A stretch of DNA of 64,000 nt from Acorus gramineus (Eukaryota > Streptophyta > Magnoliopsida > Acorales > Acoraceae): the NCBI GenBank assembly GCA_030737835.1, contig JAUJYN010000017.1, positions 1,984,001 to 2,048,000 on the forward strand, read 5' to 3'. Below are positions 45,373 to 57,719 of the stretch, piece after piece (position 1 is the first letter of the stretch; the number at the start of each line of letters is the position of its first letter). Both the position numbers and the translations under genes were made by a program. The notes beneath the pieces are model-generated. The model saw only the letters and a program-made list of their open reading frames with translations, had not been told where the DNA came from and ran no database searches.

Positions 45373-48300
45373 TGTCATGCCCCAGGCGTCCCCGAGACGT
45401 GGCAAAATAAAATATCAGCTATCAATACCTGAGGTCAATAAAGACTCCAACAACAATACACAAGGCGGCAAAGCAAGATAATGATAACTGACTGAAAAGC
45501 GGAAGCATAATATATAAACAATGTCTGTAAATCAAAAACATTATTACAGACTCGAATACACAATCACTGTCCTGTGAGAGCCAAGTCTAGACCAAAGAAA
45601 ATACAACATGTGCCACATGCACGATTTACAAAGCATAAAATGACTCTAGGAATGCTGACAGCCTCGCACTCGCCACCCGCCGGAAGAACGCTCCACACCC
45701 ATAAGACCACGCCACAGGAAAGCTCCAGCTCCACGCCCAACACTGCCCCTGAAAAGAAACAGTATGCGAGGGGTGAGCTACAAGCTCAGTGAGTGGCTGG
45801 AAACCAATCACCATACTACAGTTCAATACATAATCAATTTCCTTTCAAGGAAAACATGGGTGGAAACCCATGGATAACTGGGTCACGCGGCGGCGCGACC
45901 AACCTCACCCCACCCTCACTCCCAGAGGGAGTCTTTTGGGACTTTTGGGGAGAGACCATACCGTCAGTCGAAGAGACCCGGATTTACTAGTCTGCACAAC
46001 ACTACTGGATCATCTACATCTAGATAATTGCTCAAACGATGCCTTTAAACATCGATACAAGACCGGACCCAACAACTATGGGAACGGTCGAACAACGAAT
46101 GGGTCACGCGGCGATATTCTTCACCTCATCCTTACCCTCACTCCTGGAGGGAGACTCTTGGGACTTATGGAAGAGATTTAGACTGCTCTACACCCCTGGT
46201 CCACCCGGTAGCCTCTCCCACACTCTGTAGCCTCTACCTGGTATACTCCCACGTTCAGCATTGTCCAACGCATCGGAGGTACCTACAGATGGGAGCCCTC
46301 TGTCAAGACAGCTTTCCAACGCCGGGGGTCCCTACTTGGATCCAACCAAAAGGGAGAACGATTCCCATACCCGCAACATCATTCGTTAACCCTCTCCCGG
46401 GTGGTATCTACAACCCGATCTCCTCAACTCACCGCTCTACACCCTTGGTCTGCCGGTAGCCCTTTCCTCGGGTAGCCTCTACCTGGTATACTCCCATGAT
46501 CAGTACTCTTCCGAATGCATCGGTGGTACCTATGGATGGGAGCCCTCTGTCAGGACAGCTAAACCCGAGAAGTTCCTACATCGGATCCAATGAGGGGGAG
46601 AACGATCCCATGTTCGCAAAGCGAACCCAATGGAAAACAACTACTCTCAATACTCACTTATCGAGATATCAAAACACAGGCATAACAATACTCAACACAC
46701 TCATATTAACCTTAAAGTAGTCATAGTCCCTAAACGGGAGTAACTACACAAGTTAGAGGGTCGTAACTACACAAGTTAGAGGGTCGTAACATCGCCGATC
46801 CACCCCATGCTCACCCTTTAGGGGTGTCATGGGTCTTTTGGGACAAACTAGACTGCTCTCCACCCCTGGTCCACCCGGTAGCCTCTCCCACACTCCGTAG
46901 CCCCTACCTGGTATACTCCCACTATCAGTACTATCCGACGCATCGAAAATACCTACGGACGAGAGCCCTCTGTCAGGTCAGCTTTCCAACACCGGGGAGT
47001 CCCTACATCGGATCCGACTAAAAGGAGAAGACAGCCTACTCACGCGTATATGATCCTGTTGGATCCGTCGACAATGATTTCTAACACTACTAATGTCATG
47101 AATTCTCAAGAATTCCTCCAGGGCGCATAACTAAGATGCGGGGAAACATATATTATAACAACAAGGTTATAATATTCTCTAAGGCATGCTTATAACAATA
47201 TGCTCTCATTTTGATTTAATTAAATTAAACTAAATGGGAAACATGCATAGGTCGGGGCTTTCCAATCAAGGGACATGGTGTCTAGGCATGTATGGGCCTC
47301 TATACATGATATATGGATGCATATCCCTAGCATACAAGGTCTAATGTGGCATGGTTACATCATATTAATCATGCATTACATGGTATCTACATATTATAGC
47401 TAGGGGGGCCCATCGATGAGCGACGCGCGTCTATGCGGGTCGAGCGCATCCCAAGAGAGGGGGGGGGGGATTGGAATCGAACCACTCACCATACGACCCG
47501 GGACCTCGCGCATCCCATCCGACGAGATCTGCAAGGTAGGGGCATCCAATTTGGTGAGTAACAATAGAATCTACACATAGAAATCATTAGAAATACAAAA
47601 TACTCGGACAATCATGCATACAGATTCGCACGCATGCGAGCATGCACGTACATACGAGAGTCCGAGTGCCCCGACACCTACCCGAACCCTCGGGCAGCCA
47701 CACGCATGGCCCCCCGCAAACGCACGCATGCATACGCACGCACGCATGCACCCCAGCACCCCTGGCGCACTTCCGTGCCCCGCCCGCGCGCACCGCGCGT
47801 CTAGCCCAGCGCGTACCCGCGCGCAATGCCCCCCCCGCGCAGCACTCTGCGCGCACGCCCCAGCACACGCACGCACGCGCGCGCGCGCACTGGTCCCCAG
47901 CCCCGCGCCCAGGCGCATGCCCAGGTGCACTGCCCCGCGCGCTGCACGCTCTCGCGCAGTCGCGCGCACTCCCGCGCGCACCCCCACCTGCGCCAGCACT
48001 CGCGTGCACCCGCGCACTTGCGGGCACGCGCCCGCGTGCGTCTGCGCGCTTGCCAGCGCCTGCCAGCGCCCGCCTGCGCGCGCACGCGCGCAGACGACTC
48101 CCAATGCTCGCCCAGCCAACCCTAACCCCATTTTAACCCTCTCCAACCCCTCACACACACTCTAACCCCTATGCATAACATGCATGACTTCCCCAACCAT
48201 CCCAACAGCCCTTACAAATCAAAAAGAAGGGGAAGAGGACTTACCAAAAGAGGGAAACGGAAAGGGGGAGGTGCGGGGCTCTCGACGCGCCCACGGCCAC

Positions 48301-48878
48301 CTCAACCACCACCACCACCACCACCACCTCTTCAGCCTCTCCTCAGCCTCCTCCTTGGCTGAAAATCAGGGGGGAAGGATCATGAGAGGGAGCTTGAGAG
48401 AAGAGAAGATCAACAACAACAACACATGAACAACCCTTCTCTTCTTCCTTCACCATCTCCTTCTCTTTGGGGAATTAAAACAAACACCTAGGGGGGGCTT
48501 TGAAAAGAGAGAAGAGAGAACCAAGAAGTGGACGTGGAAGTGAGAGGGAGAGAGAGAGAGAGAGAGAGAGAAGATATTTGTTGCACACAAATATCTAAAG
48601 AGGGATGGAAATGACCATTTCATCCCTGACTTAGAAATTCTGCGCATGCTTCACTGGAACAGCCATAACTTCCTCGATATAGCTCCGAATTGCACAATTC
48701 TAAGTCCGTTGGAAAGCTAAGAAGATTATCTACAACTTTCATGTTCATGCCAAGATAAAATAATCCCTCCTGCTATTCCGAAGTTAGAGCTAAACTTAGA
48801 GCAGGGCTGCTGCCGGAATTTCCTTCCCTGGGGTATACTTGGTAAAATACCCATAACTTTTACTACATGAATCCAGTT
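45373..48878 (-). mobile_element. 5' LTR of C, main part
   Basis: It is colinear with the 3' LTR, including the exon-like frame (45626-45780, -), a CG-rich tract (47610-48110), a hairpin (arms 47603-47609 and 47660-47666) and a GA run (48547-48572). It stops at GAATCCAGTT, where solo LTR D entered, and resumes after 52396. Confidence 0.88.
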
Positions 48879-51800
48879 TGTCACGCCCCAGGCGTCCCCG
48901 AGACGTGGCAATAATAAATATAATATCAGTTATCAATACCTGAGGTCAATAAGGACACCAACAACAATACACAAGGCGGCAAAGCAAGATAAAGATAACG
49001 GACTGAAAAGCGGAAGCATAATATATACAATGTCTGTAAATCAAAAACATTATTACAGACCCGAATACACAATCAATGCCCTGTGGAAGCCAAGCCTAGA
49101 CCAAGGAAAATACAACCTGTGCCACATGCACGATTTACAAAGCATAAAATGACTCTAGGAATGCTGACAGCCTCGCACTCGCCACCCGCCGGAAGAACGC
49201 TCCAACGCACATAAGACCACGCCATAGGGAAGCTCCAGCTCCACGCTCAACACTGCCCCTAAAAAGAAATAGTATGCGAGGGGTGAGCTACAAGCTCAGT
49301 GAGTGGCTGGAAACCAATCACCATCTACAGTTCAAATACATAATCAATTCCCTTTTTCAAGGAAAAACATGGGTAGAAACCCAATGATCACTGGGTCACG
49401 CGGCAGCGCGACCAACCTCACCCCCACCCTCACTCCCGAAAGGAGTCTCTTGGGACTTATAGGGAGAGACCATACCGTCGGTCGAAGAGACCCGGATTTA
49501 CTGGTCTACTCAATACTACTGGATCATCTACATCTAGACAATTGCCCAATGATGTCTTTCAACATCGATCACAAGACCGGACCCAACATCTATGGGAACG
49601 GTCGAACAACGAATGGGTCACGATGGACGCGTCTTCGCCTCATCCACACCCTCACTCCTGAAAGGAGACATCTTGGGACTTTGGGAGAGACTTAGACTGC
49701 TCTACACCCCTGGTCCACCGGTAGCCTCTCCCTGGCCTGTAAAGTCAGGGAGTTCCTACATCGGATCCAACGAAGGGGAGAGCGATTCCACGCTCGCGAC
49801 ATCATTCGTTAACCCTCTTCTGGGTAGCCTCTACCTGGCCACACACTCAGTGAATGGCACCAAACTATGCATCACAAATCATATGAACCTCAAATCAATC
49901 ATAGCCTCTAAGTGGCAATGACTACACAATCCAATGGGTCGCTATATCGCCGACCCACCACACCCTCACCCTCACCCTCACCCTCACAGGGTAACATGGG
50001 CTTTTGGGACTGACTAGGCTGTTCATCACCCTTGGTCCACTGATAGTCTCTCCTCCACTCCGTGGGCCGCCTGGTCCGCTCCCACAGTTCAGCACAGTCC
50101 GAACCAAAATCAGGAGGTGCCTACTGATGGGAGCCCTCTGTCAGGAAGGCCTGTCTAACGCTGGGGCAGTCTCTATACGGATCCAACGAAGGGAACAGAA
50201 ACAGCCTATCCACACGTATACGATCCACTTGGATCCGCGGTATTCCCTTAACTGAAAAAAAGAAACCTTGGGAGGGCACCATAAGGTCCCGATATAGGAT
50301 ATCCCGACAACAAAATAAGGAACACGGAGTACCCTAGCCCGGGTCTCAACGCTGACTTTGCAAGGCCCCTTAATCCAGAGAAGGGAGACTCTACTAATGT
50401 CATGAATTCTTCAGAATTCCTCCAGGGCGCATAACTAAGATGCGGGGAACATATATAATAACCACCAGGTTAATAATACCTACTAAGGCATGCAAAAATA
50501 CCATATAATCACATCGCTAATAACAATATAATCTCACAATCCCATCTTATTTTAAACAAATTAAACTAAATGGGAACATGCATAGGTCGAGGCTTTCCTA
50601 GCATGAAAACATAGTGACAGGATGCATTGGCCTTTACACATATCCAACGGGGCAAGTATCCCTAACATACAGGGTCTAGGGTGGCATGGATACTACATAA
50701 TGATCATGCATACATAGATCAAGGCCTTTAAGTACAGGACATGGTGTCCAGGCATGTACAGGTCTCTATACATGATGTATGGGTGTATATCCCTAGCATG
50801 CAAAATATCTACATATTAGTTAGGGGGCCCCATCGATGCGCGACGCGCATCTATGCGGGTCGAGCGCATCCCTAGAGAGGGGGGGGGGATTGGAATCGAA
50901 CCACTCACCTTACGATCCGGGACCTCGCGCATCCCATCCGACGAGATCTGCAAGGTAGGGGCATCCAACTGGGTGAGAAACAACACAATTTATACATAGA
51001 AAACATTAGAAATACCCCACACTCGGACAAGCATGCATACGGGCTCGCACGCATGCGAGCACGCGCGTACGCACGCGAGCCCGAGTGCCCCGACACCTAC
51101 CCGAACCCTCGGGTAGCCACACGCATGGCCCCCCGCACGCGCACGCACGAATGCGCACGCACGCACACACCTCGACACCATCGGTTCACTGCCGCGCGCC
51201 TGCACCCCACGCGTCCAGCCTGCGCCCCACGCGCAGCACCCCGCGCACGCCCCAGCACGGGCACGCGCGCACTGGTCTCCAGCTCCGCGCCCAGGCGCAT
51301 GCCCAGGTGCCCTGCCCGCGCGCGCGCACCCCCGCTCGCGCCTGCACCCGCGCGCACTCTTGCGCGCACCCGCGCACCCGTGCGCACCCACCCGCGCGTG
51401 ACTCCGCCCGCCTGCGCGCGCACGCGCGCAGACCGCGCCCAGCGCGCGCCCAGCCCATTCTAACCTCTTTTTCACCCATCCCAACCCCTCACACACACCC
51501 AAACCCAACTACCTAGCAAGCATGACTTTCCCACAACCCCTTAAGCCAAGAAAATCAAGAAAAGAAGGGGAGGAGCTCACCTTGGAGGGGGAACAAAAAA
51601 GGGGGAGGTTCGGGGCCCTTCGCGCACTGAAACGCCGCCACCGAGACCACCACCACCACCACCACCACTCCTCGGCCTCCTTAGCCCTCCATGGCAGCAA
51701 AACAGGGGGGGGGGAACATGCAAAGGGAGCTTGAGGGAGAGGGGAACAAACACAACACACAACACTTGAACAAACCCTCATGCACAAGCACCACCTCCTT

Positions 51801-52396
51801 CACCATCTCTCTTAGGCAAAAACACAACACATGGGGGGCTTTGTGTGGGAGGGAGAGGGACCAGAAATGCTGGTCGACGTGGGGAGTGAGAGGGGAAGAG
51901 AGAGAGAGGAGATATTTATCAAAATATCTTAAGGGGGAATTACTAAGTCGCCCTTCGACTAGAAATTCTGCGCAAGCTTCACTGGAACAGACATAACTTC
52001 CCCGATACAGCTCCGAATTGCTTGATTCCAAGACCGATGGAAAGCTAAGAAGATTATCTACAACTTTCATGTTCATGGCAAGATCAAATAATCTCTCCAG
52101 ATATTCCAAAATAGAGCTAAACATCGAGCAGTGCTACTGCCAGAATTTCCATCCCCGGGGTATACTTGGAAAAATACCCATAACTTTTACTACAAGAATC
52201 CAGTTGATCTAATTCCACTTCTGTACGAAAGCTAACTCAAAACTGGACATCTCATAATAAAATTATAATTAAACCTCTTCATCTTGGATTTTAAAAAAAT
52301 CAAATCCAAATACCAAATCAGGAATACATAACTTAGGAAAAAAAATTATGTACCCAAATTTTCAAACAGAGCGCTCCAAATGACACAGGCACAACA
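48879..52396 (-). mobile_element. D: solo C-type LTR inside C's 5' LTR
   Basis: It is 3518 bp, from TGTCACGCCCC to GGCACAACA. The duplication is CAGTT (48874-48878) versus CAATT (52397-52401), one base different. The host LTR sequence continues colinearly after it. It contains a hairpin with arms at 51022-51028 and 51079-51085, a CG-rich tract (51020-51440), and an LTR block at 50236-50390 matching the segment captured in the B/C internal regions. Confidence 0.9.
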
Positions 52397-52401
52397 CAAT
52401 T

Positions 52402-52592
52402 GACCTAATTCCACTTTTGTGCGAAAGCTAACTCAAAAATGGACATCTCATAATAAAATCATAATTAAACCTATTCATCTTGGATTTTTACAAAATCAAA
52501 TCCAAATGCCAAATTGGAAATACATAACTTCTAGAAAAAAAATTATGTCGAAATTTTTCAATCAGAGTGCTCCAAATGACACAGGCAAAACA
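52402..52592 (-). mobile_element. 5' LTR of C, end part
   Basis: This is the last part of the U3 after D. It terminates GACACAGGCAAAACA at 52592, followed by the second GGGAC copy. Confidence 0.88.
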
Positions 52593-54026
52593 GGGACACA
52601 TGTCCATGCTTGTGTCCCATCTGAAAGGCACTTGGCATTTAGGTGTTGTGTCTGTGTCATTTGGAGCGCTCGGTTTGATGATTTAGGTACATAATTTTTT
52701 TCTCTAAGTTATGTATTCCTGATTTGGTATTTGGATTTGATTTTGTTAAAATCCAAGATGAAGAGGTTTAATTATGATTTTATTTTGAGATGTCCAGTTT
52801 TGAGTTAGCTTTCGCACAGAAGTGGAATTAGACCAACTGGATTCTTGTAGTAAAAGTTATGGGTATTGTTCCAAGTATACCCCGGGGATGGAAATTCTGG
52901 CAGCAGCCCTGTTCCATGTTTAGCTCTAATTTCGGATTAGCTGGAGAGATTATCTGATCTTTCCATGAACATGAAAGTTGTAGATAATCTTCTTATCTTT
53001 CCATCGGTCTTGGAATCAAGCAATTCGGAGCTGTATCGAGGAAGTTATGGCTGTTCCAGTGAAGCTTGCGCAGAATTTCTAGTCGAAGGGCAACCTAGTC
53101 ATTTCTCCTTAGATATTTTGCATAAATATCTCTATCTCTCTCTCTCTCTCCCTCCCAATGTTGTCGTCCAGCATTTCTCTTCCCTCTCCTCTCTTTCTTT
53201 TGCCCCCCATGTGTTTGATGTGGGGTCTCAAAGAGGAGGAGATGGTGGTGGAGGAAGTGGTGGTGGTGGATCTAGGTGTGTTGTGATGTTTGTTCTCCCC
53301 TCTCTCAAGCTCTGTTTTCATGGATCTCCCCCCCCCTGATTTTCGGCTGAGAGGAGGCTGAGGAGGCCGAGGTGGTGGTGGTGGTGGTGTTGAGGTGGTC
53401 GCGGGTGCGTCGAGGGCCCCTGAACCTCCCCCTTTTGTTTCCCCTTCAAGGTGAGCTCCTCCCCTTCTTTTCTTAGTTTTCTTAGCTTAAGGGGTTGGTT
53501 GGGAAGTCATGCATGCTAGGTAGAGGTGTTAGGGTGTGTGTGGGGGGTTGGGATGGGTGAAAATGTGGTTAGAATGGGCTGGGCGTCGTCTGCGCGCGTG
53601 CGCGCGCAGGTGGGCGCAGGCGAGTGCTGGCGGGCGCGCAGACGCGCGCGGGTGCGCGCGGGAGTGCGCACGGGTGCAGGCGCGAGCGGGGGTGCTCGCG
53701 GGCGTGCGCGCGTGCGGGCAGGGCGCCTGGGCATGCGCCTGGGCATGCGCCTGGGCGCGGGGCTGGGGACCAGTGCGCGTGCTGGGGCGTGCGCGGGGTG
53801 CTGCGCGGGGGGCGCAGTGCGCGCGAGGGCGCGCTGGGCTGGACGCGCGGTGCGCGCAGGTGCGCGCGAGCATGCGCGAGCACGAGGCAGCGCGTCTGGG
53901 CGCGTGGGAATGCGCGCGGCAGTGCGCCAAGGGTGCTGGGGCGCGTGCGTGCGTGCGCATTCGTGCGTACGCGTGTGGGGGGCCATGCGTATGGCTGCCC
54001 GGGGGGTTCGGGAGTGAGTCGAGGTA

Positions 54027-54069
54027 CTCGGACTCGCGTGCGTACAGGCCGTATGTACGCTTGTCCGAG
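54027..54069 (+). other. Conserved 43-nt hairpin in E
   Basis: Arms CTCGGAC and GTCCGAG. In LTR1 the same arms are CTCGGGC and GCCCGAG, so both partners of one pair changed. Confidence 0.6.
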
Positions 54070-54924
54070 TGTTGGGTATTTTAGTGTATTTTTGTATATA
54101 TTAGTGTATTTTACTCACCAAGTTGATTACCCTGTCTTGCAGATCTTGACGGACGGTCGCGCGATGACCCGGATAATGGTGAGTGGGACAACCCAACCCA
54201 GTTGGGAGGCGCTATATGCACTTGGGCGTATACCGTCCTCCCCTAGGGCACCATAGTTAATATTAACTTGGTAATTTTGTAATCTATGTAAGCATGATTA
54301 ATGTGTAGAATGCATGCCACCCTAGACTTGTATGTTAGGGACCTGCACCCTTAGGATATGTGTAAGAGCCGTGCATCCTGTCACCTTGTTATCATGCTAG
54401 GAAAGCCTCGACCTATGCATGTGTCATACTAGTTTGATTTATTAATTAAATGCGAGCTTATGTCTATTAGTATGCCTTGGGGAAAATTAAGGGGGCCTTG
54501 CGAGGTCAACATTGAGACCCGGGCTAGGGTACTTCGTGTTCCTTGTTTGGTTGGTGGGATGTCCTATATCGGGACCTCAGGTTTCCCTCCCAAGGTTTCT
54601 TTTCCTCATTATTATCTTATATTTTCCCCGCATCTTGGTTATGCGCCCTGGAGGAATTCTGAAGAATTCAAGACATTAGAGTTGTTGAGATGTGTTGTCG
54701 GCGGATCCGAGTGGATCATATGCGTATGGATAGGCTGTTCTGTTCCCTTCGTTGGATCCGTGTAGAGACTGCCTCAGCGTTAGAAAGGTTGTCCCGTGAG
54801 AGGGCTCCCATCAGTAGGCACCTCCTGATTTGGGACGGACTGTGCTGAATGTGGGAGTGGCCAAGCGACCTACGAAGTGGAGGAGAGACTATCGGTGGAC
54901 CAAGGGTGACCAACAGCCTAGTCA

Positions 54925-55290
54925 GTCCCAATATCCTATGTCACCATATTGAGGGGTGAGGGTGAGGGTGTGGTGGGTCGGCCATGTAGCGACCCACTGG
55001 ATTTGTGTATGGATGATTATCAGCCTTGTAAGTCCCAATATCCTATGTCACCTATTGAGGGGTGAGGGTGAGGGTGTGGTGGGTCGGCGATGTAGCGACC
55101 CGCCGGATTTGTGTAGTAATCAGTCCCACTATCCTATGTCACCTATGGAGGGGTGAGGGTGAGGGTGTGGTGGGTCGGCGATGTAGCGACCCACTGGTTT
55201 GTGTAGTCCCAATATCCTATGTTACCTATTGAGGGGTGAGGGTGAGGGTGTGGTGGGTTGGCAATGTAGCGACCAACTGGATTGTTTAGT
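54925..55290 (+). repeat. Tandem repeat with hairpins in E
   Basis: Four units share GTCCCA..TATCCTATGTCACC, GGTGAGGGTGAGGGTG and a stem of the type GTGGGTCG/CGACCCAC (with variants such as CGACCCGC). Units are roughly 75-105 bp. Confidence 0.8.
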
Positions 55291-56743
55291 TCCTGCCACT
55301 TTGAGGCTTGAATGATTAATGGTGGTTAATATGAACTGTGATGCATGGGTTGTGCTGTTCACTGAGCGTGTGGCTCACCCCTCACATATATTATTCTTCA
55401 GTGCTATCTGAGTCGGATCAGGAGGAGGAGCTCCCCGAGTGACCTCAGCAGTAGCGGTGCAGCGCCACATTTCCGCGAGTGTTAGAGGCTATCAACATCC
55501 CTTTTGATTGTATGTATTGTATTCTGTGCTTGGGCACATGTTTGTATTATATTTGGATGTCATTATATATATTGGCTCTCACAGGACAGTTGATTGTGTA
55601 TCGAGTCTGTAATATGTATTTGAGTTACAGATTCAGTCTTTTAGCTTCCGCTATTTGTGTATATATCATGTCAGCCCCTTTGTTGTCTGTGTTGAAATTG
55701 TTGATGTTGTTTAGGGTATTTTATTGATCTCCTGTATAGACTGCTGATATCATGTATACACTTGCCGCGTCCCGGGGACGGCCGCCCTGGGGCGTGACAT
55801 TAGGAGTGGCAGGTCAAAGACTACAACCCAGAATGTGCTCGGGGTGTGTGACTTTTAGATGTGATTTACATTTGTCTGTGCTGGATGGGAGGGAACAGCC
55901 CATGATGCCAAGGTGTTGGCCCATGCAGTGTATAATCCTGATCACAATTTCCCCCTACCACCACCTAGTGAGTGAGATTAATTTTTTTCCCAATGTGTTA
56001 GGAATGTAGAAACTTCATGTATGTATCCATTAAATGAACATGGTTTATTGCAATGCAGATAAATATTACGTGGTGGATGTAGGCTATCCAAATGGGAATG
56101 GTTTCCTTGCCCTCTATAGGAACACCCGATATCACTTACCTGATTTTCAAAGAGCCGGTCCCAGAGGTAAAGAAGAATTGTTCAATAGTTTGCATTCGTC
56201 TTTGAGAAATGTCATAGAACGCTCCTTTGGTATTCTGAAGAAATGGTTTCCCATCTTGAATTTGATGCCTAACTACCCTTACCGAACCCAAGTCAAAATT
56301 GTAGTTGCTGCCATAGTCATCCACAACTTCATAATTGATCAGAAAATTAATGATGAACTGACAAACACATATGAAGATGAGATGTTCCCTCCAAGTGAGG
56401 GTTTGGAGGGTGAGTTGACTCCTTCACGGGCTAGTTCCTCAGACGAGGGTCAAATGTCAGTTGTCCGTGATGCTATTTGTAATGAGATCGTATGCATGGG
56501 AATACTAGGTAATATTTTGTGTGCAAACTATTAGGAAAATACATTATCTGTTGCATCTTATATTTGAATTGGTTCAATTACGGATATCCATATGTGATCA
56601 ATTTTGTTATATCTTGACTTGGGTCTATATATGTCACAATGAGTATCCTAAGTAATTCAATTTTATTTTTATGTCATTTAGGAGGTGAATCCAAACTCAA
56701 AATTGAAGGAGTTGGGCTTCGTGGATCCACGGATTTTGGTTGA

Positions 56744-56985
56744 TAGGAATGGTGTGCAGTTTTTCACTCCAGGGCTACAGACTACTGTCCCTCTTGGTGC
56801 AGTGTAACACAAAAAAAAAACAGGGAACTTATGCTCATGTTTTATGGTGTTATTTTACAATTCTTATGTTTATGTCTTTTGTGTTGATCACACTATTATG
56901 ATGTGTGTGTTCTACATGCATGGAAAAACAATGGAACTATGTGTGCAGACTAGAAATATGTGTATGGAATGGGACACACAACATT
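56744..56985 (+). other. 3' flank of the transposase
   Basis: Probable 3' untranslated sequence with an A-run near 56809. No other gene is seen. Confidence 0.45.
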
Positions 56986-57254
56986 GTTTTTGTTATATAT
57001 GTGTCACTTTTAGCCTGCTGGTAACCGTTGGAGCGTCCTGGCAGTTTTTTGATTTTTTTCGGTTTTTGATCGGAACCGCTAATTTTTGGACTGTTAGCTA
57101 TCGTCCTGAGTTAGAGGACTCCGATTGGAAATCTAACTGCATATTTGGTGTCCTGGTGCCGTTTTAGGCCTCTCACGAAAATTTCGTTGAATTCCGGTAA
57201 CGTTTCTGAAATTTCACAGTTCCGGGGCGTATCCGGGTATTTTAAGTCGCCCGC

Positions 57255-57262
57255 TATATAAG
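57255..57262 (+). promoter_or_regulatory. TATA box of F
   Basis: TATATAAG lies about 30 bp before the conserved CACTATTCATCATC block, the likely transcription start. Confidence 0.6.
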
Positions 57263-57719
57263 TGGAATCTAAAAATATCCTGGCACTATTCATCATCCCC
57301 TACCTTGAGCCCTCTCTCTCCTCTCCTCCGTTTTTCTTCCATTTGAGGCCCTTAGACCCCTCAAACCTTAAAAGTTAAAACCTAGGAAGTGTAGATCGGG
57401 TCCAGATCTACACCCCGGTGGTTTCAAATCCCAATTCCGGTGAGTTTTGGCCGTCTGTCCGCCCTCTCTTCGTCCCTGATTTGAGCCATCTTGGTGGTGG
57501 AGGTAGATCCGGGCGTTGGAAACCTTTTGGGAGAGGTTTCGGTGCGCGGAGAGCAACCGGATTTCCTTTCCTCCCCTTGGTAAGCCTCTTTTTCCTCTCT
57601 TTCTTGCCTAGATGTATGCTAGGAGGGTGGAAATGGGGTTGGGAGGAGGTTGGCGGCGGTGGGTGGCCGCCGGAGGGCTGTGGGAGGCGGTCGGAGGCTG
57701 TGGTGGTGGTCGGAGGTGG

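Larger units (their letters stand above)
38967..52592 (-). mobile_element. C: non-autonomous Ty3-type element in the transposase exon
   Basis: 3' LTR 38967-42638, internal 42639-45372, 5' LTR 45373-48878 plus 52402-52592. The duplication GGGAC is present at 38962-38966 and 52593-52597. The 5' LTR is split by solo LTR D. U3 differs from B (ends GACACAGGCACAACA) while the internal region and U5 match B1/B2. Confidence 0.93.
52644..55799 (+). mobile_element. E: solo mosaic LTR in the transposase exon
   Basis: It is 3156 bp, from TGTTGTGTCTGTG to GGGCGTGACA, with a perfect duplication TTAGG (52639-52643 and 55800-55804). The U3 resembles C and D, whereas the part from the hairpin to the end matches A-type LTRs: 36-nt mini-exon at 54143-54178 and exon-like block from 55402. 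It is therefore a mosaic of two LTR types. The short frame in its second block is broken by TGA. Confidence 0.93.
38449..56743 (+). pseudogene. PIF/Harbinger (HARBI1/ALP1-like) transposase, split by two LTR insertions
   Basis: Coding pieces are 38449-38966, 52598-52643, 55805-55967, 56059-56508 and 56682-56743. Removing the insertions (one copy of each 5-bp duplication) and two GT-AG introns (55968-56058, 56509-56681) gives 1239 nt in one phase, 412 residues, normal for this family. The N-terminal helical region precedes the nuclease. The DDE triad is visible: D in ALDGTH (38959), D in AHDAKVL (55904) and E in VIERSFG (56217). Two stops remain (55856, 55862), consistent with CAG and CGA decay. 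It would have been a DNA-cutting transposase or a domesticated relative. The last exon (62 nt) is the least certain. Confidence 0.88.

Noticed and set aside
49962..49990. CCCTCACCCTCACCC runs as telomere-like DNA
   Set aside because: Plant telomere repeat is CCCTAAA. These are short runs inside LTR tandem units.
38967..55799. One single 16.8-kb insertion in the transposase
   Set aside because: The outer ends do not share a duplication (GGGAC versus TTAGG). Two independent insertions, each with its own perfect site, leave 46 bp of exon between them.
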